This document shows positions 60,500 to 64,000 of a DNA stretch of 64,000 nucleotides, one piece after another (within the stretch, counting starts at the first letter, position 1; each line of letters starts with the position of its first letter). Position numbers and translations under genes: made by a program. The notes under the pieces were generated by a model. That model saw only the letters and a list, made by a program, of their open reading frames with translations, made no database searches and had not been told where the DNA came from. Source of the stretch: Leisingera sp. ANG1 (GTDB lineage Bacteria; Pseudomonadota; Alphaproteobacteria; Rhodobacterales; Rhodobacteraceae); the NCBI RefSeq assembly GCF_000203975.2, contig NZ_AFCF02000007.1:62001-126000 (forward strand). The letters run 5' to 3'.

Positions 60500-61771
60500 T
60501 TATCCGTGCAGCTTGGGATCGGGGCCGGCGCCGCGCTCGTCGATCTGCAGCCCGCGCTCAAAGCGTTTCAGGTCGAAATCGGCGATCATCGGCGCGGGGC
60601 GTTCATTGGCGATCAGATCGGCAAACCACCAGCCCGCGGCAGGTGTCGCCTTGAAGCCGCCGTAGTTCCAGCCGGTGTTCAGATAGAGATTGTCCAAGGG
60701 CGTCGGGCAAATGAAGTGGCTGCCGTCCATCGACATATCGACCACCCCGGCCCAATGGCGCAGCAGCTTGACCCGGCCCAGGCAGGGCATCACCGACATC
60801 GCCGCCTCTGCCACGTCCTGCACAATCGGCAGGTTGCCGCGCTGCGCATAGGATTTGTACCAGTCCAGATCACCGCCAAAGACCATGCCGCCCTTGTCCG
60901 ACTGCGAGATATAGAAATGCGCGCCGCCCATGCCGAAGACCACAACCTGATCCAGCAGGGGCTTCAGCGGCTCCGACACAAAGGCCTGCAGCTTGTGGGA
61001 TTCAATCGGCAGCCGCCCCAGCCCCGCCATCGACCACAGCCGCGACGTATTGCCCGCCACCGCAAAGCCCACCTTGCCCGCGGTGATCCGGCCCCGAGTG
61101 GTCTCCAGCGCGGTGATCCGGGCGCCGTCGCGCTCCACGCCTGTCACCGCGCAGTTCTGGATGATATCCACCCCCAGCATGTCAGCCGCCCGGGCATAGC
61201 CCCAGACCACCGCGTCATGGCGGGCGGTTCCCGCGCGTTTCTGCACCGCGGCGCCCATCACCGGGAAGCGGGCGCCCTCGGCATAGTTCAGATGCGGCAC
61301 CGCCTGCTTCAGCTGCTCCAGGCCCCAGATCTCTGCATCAGGCGTGCCGGTGCGGCGCAGGGTGTTGTAGTTGCGCGCCGCTGCGTCGATGGCCCCGGGG
61401 CTGTGCAGCAGCGCGATATGCGAGCGCTGGCTGAACATCACGTTGTAGTTCAGCTCATGGCTCAGCTCCTCCCACAGCTTCAGCGAATGCGCATAGAACT
61501 GGCAGTTTCCCGGACGCGCATAGTTGGAGCGCACGATGGTGGTGTTGCGCCCGGCGTTGCCGCCTCCGATCCAGCCCTTCTCCAGCACCGCAACATTGCG
61601 CAGCCCGTGGTTCTTGGCCAGGTAATAGGCGGTGGCCAGCCCATGCAGGCCGCCGCCGACGATGATTACGTCGTAATGGCTCTTGAGTTCAGGGTCGCGC
61701 CACTGACGGCTCCACCCCTTCTGGCCGGTGATACCCTGCCAGAGCACATTCCATGCGGAAAAACGGGTCAT
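60500..61771 (-). CDS. soxB: Sarcosine oxidase-type beta subunit (second operon)
   Basis: This 423-residue DAO-superfamily flavoprotein has IIVGGGLHGLATAYYLAKNHG near residues 36-56 and TARHDAVVWGYAR, whose His185 is the likely covalent FMN attachment site. It is the catalytic subunit of the second heterotetramer. It sits 21 bases after the racemase-family gene and 11 bases before soxD. It is clearly related to, but distinct from, the copy at 1803-3053. Its neighbourhood with a creatinase-like hydrolase makes sarcosine or another N-methyl amino acid the likely substrate. Confidence 0.94.
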   Translation of the reverse strand: MTRFSAWNVLWQGITGQKGWSRQWRDPELKSHYDVIIVGGGLHGLATAYYLAKNHGLRNVAVLEKGWIGGGNAGRNTTIVRSNYARPGNCQFYAHSLKLWEELSHELNYNVMFSQRSHIALLHSPGAIDAAARNYNTLRRTGTPDAEIWGLEQLKQAVPHLNYAEGARFPVMGAAVQKRAGTARHDAVVWGYARAADMLGVDIIQNCAVTGVERDGARITALETTRGRITAGKVGFAVAGNTSRLWSMAGLGRLPIESHKLQAFVSEPLKPLLDQVVVFGMGGAHFYISQSDKGGMVFGGDLDWYKSYAQRGNLPIVQDVAEAAMSVMPCLGRVKLLRHWAGVVDMSMDGSHFICPTPLDNLYLNTGWNYGGFKATPAAGWWFADLIANERPAPMIADFDLKRFERGLQIDERGAGPDPKLHG

Positions 61772-61792
61772 TTTTTTGGTCTTTCAGGGGCC

Positions 61793-62587
61793 TTAGACGG
61801 TGGGTTTCAGCACCCGCCCCGGGTGTTTGAAGATCTGGCCGAAGCCTTCCAGTTCATCCATGATCCCGGCGCGGCGCAGGCAGGACCAGAATTGCGCCTG
61901 GTTCGAGGTGATGACTGGCTTGCCGGTGATCTGCTCGATTTCCTCGACCGCTGGAAGCGAACGCACGCCACCGCAGCTGAGGAAGATCGCATCAGCGTCG
62001 GGCCGGTCGATTTCCAGCGCGAATTTCTTCCAGTACTCCGGCGTCACCAGCCCCATGTCCCAGCCGCTGGCGATGTTGAGCCCCTGAATGTCCAGCACGT
62101 CAAAGCCGCGCTCGACCAGGAACTCCGCCTCGGCGGTGTTGATGTCATCCAGATAAGGGGTGCCGACCACCAGCTTCTTGGCACCCAGCTCGTTCAGCGC
62201 ATCCAGAACGCCCTGGACCAGGCACATCGGCTGCGCCCAGGGTGCGCCTTTTTTAATCTCGGCCATCACCCGCTGTTCGCCGATCACGATAGACCCGGAC
62301 GTGCAGCTGTAGCTGACCACATCGGGCTTCGCCTCCGGCTGAATGCGCGCCGCAGCATCGGCCATGTGCTCGATATGCTTGGCCAGCGTTTCGGTCGTGG
62401 TGTGGTCGTCGGTCTTCAGCCGGGTGACATAAACCGCCACGCCCTTTGGCGCCATGTCCCAAAAATCCCCCTCGGCAGAGGGGTCGGTGGACATCAGGAT
62501 AAAGCCCAGCTTGGCGCGGTGGAAACGCCCGGCATCCATCTCCGGGGTGCGCGGCTTGGACTGGATGGTTTGGCCTGGCTGAAACAT
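61793..62587 (-). CDS. Asp/Glu racemase-superfamily protein (maleate isomerase/EutA-like)
   Basis: This 264-residue enzyme has the two catalytic cysteines of the superfamily, in YSCTSGS (Cys95) and LSCGGVRS (Cys205). Its segments GTPYLDDINTAEAEFL and GLVTPEYW resemble maleate cis-trans isomerases, arylmalonate decarboxylases and the ectoine-utilisation protein EutA. The reaction here is unknown; isomerisation or racemisation of an intermediate is likely. The start overlaps the stop of the M24-type gene (TGATG). A pairing of M24 hydrolase with EutA-like protein is known from ectoine operons. Confidence 0.87.
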   Translation of the reverse strand: MFQPGQTIQSKPRTPEMDAGRFHRAKLGFILMSTDPSAEGDFWDMAPKGVAVYVTRLKTDDHTTTETLAKHIEHMADAAARIQPEAKPDVVSYSCTSGSIVIGEQRVMAEIKKGAPWAQPMCLVQGVLDALNELGAKKLVVGTPYLDDINTAEAEFLVERGFDVLDIQGLNIASGWDMGLVTPEYWKKFALEIDRPDADAIFLSCGGVRSLPAVEEIEQITGKPVITSNQAQFWSCLRRAGIMDELEGFGQIFKHPGRVLKPTV

Positions 62588-63729
62588 CAGAGGATGACCT
62601 CCTCAACAGATTTCGGATGCTGGGTCAGCTGTTCCCAGCCATCCTCGGTGATGATGAAACTGTCGCCGACCTGGGCGCGGAAGGTGTCGACAGAGACCGA
62701 CCCGTCCACCGCCAGCACCATGCCGGGCTGGATGATGGTGGTGTCGCCGGTGACCAGCTGCGGCGCCTCCAGGAAGCTGAAACCGGTGGCCCGGCCGCAG
62801 CGGAAGGGGTATTCATACCCCGCTCCCTGGATCACCTCGGCATAGGCCGCATGCACGCTTTCCGCAGTGACGCCAGGGCGCAGCGCCTCCAGCGCCGCCT
62901 TCTGGCTGGCCACGGCAACTTCATAGACCTTTACCTGCGCCGGGTCTGGCTCACCGATCCAGAAGGTGCGGTCAAAGCCCAGCTTGAAGCGGTGAAAATT
63001 GGTCATCCCGCAGAAGCACAGGAACACAGGCTCGCCGCGCCGCATGATCCGGGTCGAGGCCCGGTGGTGGGTTTTAATGATATCCTTGCCCGAGGCCATG
63101 ATCTGCAGAAAATGCGTATTGGGCGACATGTCGCCATCGTCGTAGTGCGCCGCCAACAGCTCTGCCGCCTTGCGGGTGCCTGCCTGGCTGGTGGCAATCG
63201 CCACCTCGAACTCTGCCACGCCGTCTCCGATCGCGGCCCGGCCCGCATTCATCATCGCAGTTGCGACCTCGCCAGCATGGCGGGCCAGCTGCAGCTCCTG
63301 CGGTGATTTGATCATCCGCATCTGGTTCAGGATCGGCGTTGCGCTGGTGATCTTCTCTGCGGCGACCAGATCGTTCACATAGGCGCGCACCGGCGGCGGC
63401 ATGTGGCCGGGCTCGATGCCCACCGCCCCGGCCTTGCGGACCGCCGCAGGCAGCTCCTCGCGCCACTCGTTGCCCATGCCGTCATTCCAGGCCGCGATCC
63501 GGTCCACCCGCGCGGCCGCTTCAGCGCTGTTGAGGTCGATGGTCGGGGTGATCAGCAGCGTCTCGCCGTCCTTGGGCACCACCAGAATGGTCGGTCGGCC
63601 AAACTCCATATGAAGGTAATCGTAATAGCCGGTCAGGTAATAGACGTTGTCGTCATCGGTGATCAGCGCCACATCAATGCCGGCATCGGCAAGTTTTTCC
63701 TGGAAACGGGACAGTCGCTCGGTGAACAT
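62587..63729 (-). CDS. Creatinase-like metal-free pita-bread hydrolase (M24 family)
   Basis: This 380-residue protein has the creatinase N-domain (YYLTGYYDYLHMEFGRPTIL) and the pita-bread C-domain. The five metal ligands of M24 aminopeptidases look replaced: FLCFCG, KLGFDRTF, CGRATG and MVLAVDGS lack the usual Asp, Asp, His and Glu. This is as in creatinase and ectoine hydrolase, which work without metal. His221/222 (KTHHRAS) is the candidate catalytic base. It probably hydrolyses a C-N bond in a small N-methylated compound. It is the first gene of the operon, with AGGGAA before the ATG. Confidence 0.88.
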   Translation of the reverse strand: MFTERLSRFQEKLADAGIDVALITDDDNVYYLTGYYDYLHMEFGRPTILVVPKDGETLLITPTIDLNSAEAAARVDRIAAWNDGMGNEWREELPAAVRKAGAVGIEPGHMPPPVRAYVNDLVAAEKITSATPILNQMRMIKSPQELQLARHAGEVATAMMNAGRAAIGDGVAEFEVAIATSQAGTRKAAELLAAHYDDGDMSPNTHFLQIMASGKDIIKTHHRASTRIMRRGEPVFLCFCGMTNFHRFKLGFDRTFWIGEPDPAQVKVYEVAVASQKAALEALRPGVTAESVHAAYAEVIQGAGYEYPFRCGRATGFSFLEAPQLVTGDTTIIQPGMVLAVDGSVSVDTFRAQVGDSFIITEDGWEQLTQHPKSVEEVIL

Positions 63730-63861
63730 CGGATTTCCCTGTAAGTTATGGAGAGCCGGGCGGCACAGCCCTGCCGCACCTTGGGCCTTGAACCAAATGC
63801 TATGGCTAAAACCCCGTTTTCCAAAGTGACATTCGGTCCGGAATTGTGATAACCGGTGGTT
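63730..63861. promoter_or_regulatory. Divergent promoter region with LysR-type dyad
   Basis: The 132-base gap between the hydrolase gene and the LysR gene holds ATAACC-GGT-GGTTAT (63849-63863), a perfect 6-3-6 dyad containing T-N11-A, the LysR binding signature. It touches the LysR start codon, fitting autoregulation. Activation of the leftward operon from a site in this gap is inferred. Confidence 0.6.
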
Positions 63862-64000
63862 ATGAAAAACTACCGCCGCGCGCTGCCACCCCTCGACTAT
63901 CTCCTGTTCTTCGAAGCTGTTGCCAGACACGGCAATTTCACCCGTGCCGCGGAAGAGCTGAATGTCAGCCAAGCCGCTGTCAGCAAGCGAATCAAAGTGC
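63862..64000 (+). CDS. LysR-family transcriptional regulator, N-terminus only
   Basis: About 46 codons are visible before the right edge. They encode MKNYRRALPPLDYLLFFEAV, then HGNFTRAAEELNVSQAAVSK, the LysR winged-helix start in which the helix-turn-helix is complete (AAEELNVSQAAVSKRI). It is divergent from the catabolic operon and is its probable regulator. The ligand-binding domain lies beyond the window. Confidence 0.9.
   Translation, partial: MKNYRRALPPLDYLLFFEAVARHGNFTRAAEELNVSQAAVSKRIKV

Noticed and set aside
60506-62845. A 779-codon open frame spanning the opposite strand of soxB, the racemase-family gene and part of the M24 gene
   Set aside because: It crosses three well-supported genes on the other strand. 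Composition is typical of a GC-driven antisense frame.
62587-63729. Xaa-Pro aminopeptidase as the function of the M24-family protein
   Set aside because: The metal ligands needed for that activity are not visible. The creatinase/ectoine hydrolase type fits better.
61793-63729. Ectoine utilisation operon
   Set aside because: The EutA-like and M24 pair resembles it, but no other ectoine gene (transporter, DoeB/EutE, aminotransferase) is present. The partners are N-demethylation enzymes.
1-64000. CRISPR arrays, tRNA or rRNA genes, prophage modules
   Set aside because: I found no regularly spaced repeats, no cloverleaf with a recognisable T-loop and no phage structural genes by reading. A covariance-model scan would be needed to exclude small RNAs.

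Overview
The window is about 64 kb of high-GC bacterial chromosome. It encodes roughly 55 closely packed genes, many joined by ATGA or TGATG overlaps. It most resembles an alphaproteobacterium of the family Rhodobacteraceae (Roseobacter group; Leisingera, Phaeobacter or Ruegeria-like). The support is gene content (two heterotetrameric sarcosine-oxidase-type loci, MbfA, DUF2794, DUF6478, DUF1203, DUF3095, ImuB and DnaE2), a perfect Irr-box (TTTAGAA-N3-TTCTAAA) and alphaproteobacterial LexA boxes (GTTC-N7-GTTC). The genus is an inference. I see no rRNA, tRNA, CRISPR array, prophage or intact insertion sequence.

Region by region. (1) 1-3053, minus: soxB-soxD-soxA of a first heterotetrameric N-methyl amine oxidoreductase; soxA runs off the left edge and soxD lacks the usual zinc-binding cysteines. 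(2) 3328-11599: a homoprotocatechuate (3,4-dihydroxyphenylacetate) meta-cleavage cluster. The MarR regulator hpaR is divergent from hpaF-hpaE-hpaD (class III dioxygenase), a second dioxygenase of the VOC type, an aromatic amino acid decarboxylase, an FAH-type hpaG, hpaH and hpaI. A 24-bp dyad lies between hpaR and hpaF. (3) 11.8-22.3 kb: a MuiA-like protein, asd, MFS, a DUF3095 cyclase-like protein, beta carbonic anhydrase, a degenerate Hpt-like protein, an M17 aminopeptidase with an NlpC/P60 hydrolase, DUF2794 and an ArsR regulator. (4) 22.4-26.4 kb: SOS-controlled imuB, a cytochrome c'-like protein, a TetR regulator and the Irr-controlled iron exporter mbfA. (5) 26.7-38.5 kb: transporters, S-formylglutathione hydrolase, SthA transhydrogenase, YaiI, a HAD phosphatase, an ornithine cyclodeaminase-like enzyme, a lower-GC secreted orphan, ZapE and bestrophin. 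(6) 38.6-51.5 kb: folC-accD, a CPBP protease, a lipoprotein, a PEP-mutase-like enzyme with Ada, the gpmI-envC-ctpA operon, and a small autoregulated-looking two-gene operon. (7) 51.6-54.5 kb: dnaE2 with its own LexA-type box. (8) 55.5-64 kb: a second catabolic operon reading leftwards from a divergent LysR gene. Its order is creatinase-like pita-bread hydrolase, Asp/Glu-racemase-superfamily enzyme, soxB-soxD-soxA-soxG, and a Rieske oxygenase alpha subunit.

How the genes work together. The hpa cluster would take homoprotocatechuate to pyruvate and succinate semialdehyde, possibly fed from tyrosine or dopa through the embedded decarboxylase. The right-hand operon looks like a dedicated route for an unidentified N-methylated compound: hydrolytic opening, Rieske hydroxylation or demethylation, then folate-linked N-demethylation. 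It is the best candidate here for an undescribed pathway. The other strong signals are the split SOS mutasome (imuB and dnaE2 about 27 kb apart, no imuA seen), the duplicated SoxD with opposite zinc-site status, and several families of short structured intergenic repeats. One repeat family supplies the stop codons of two genes.
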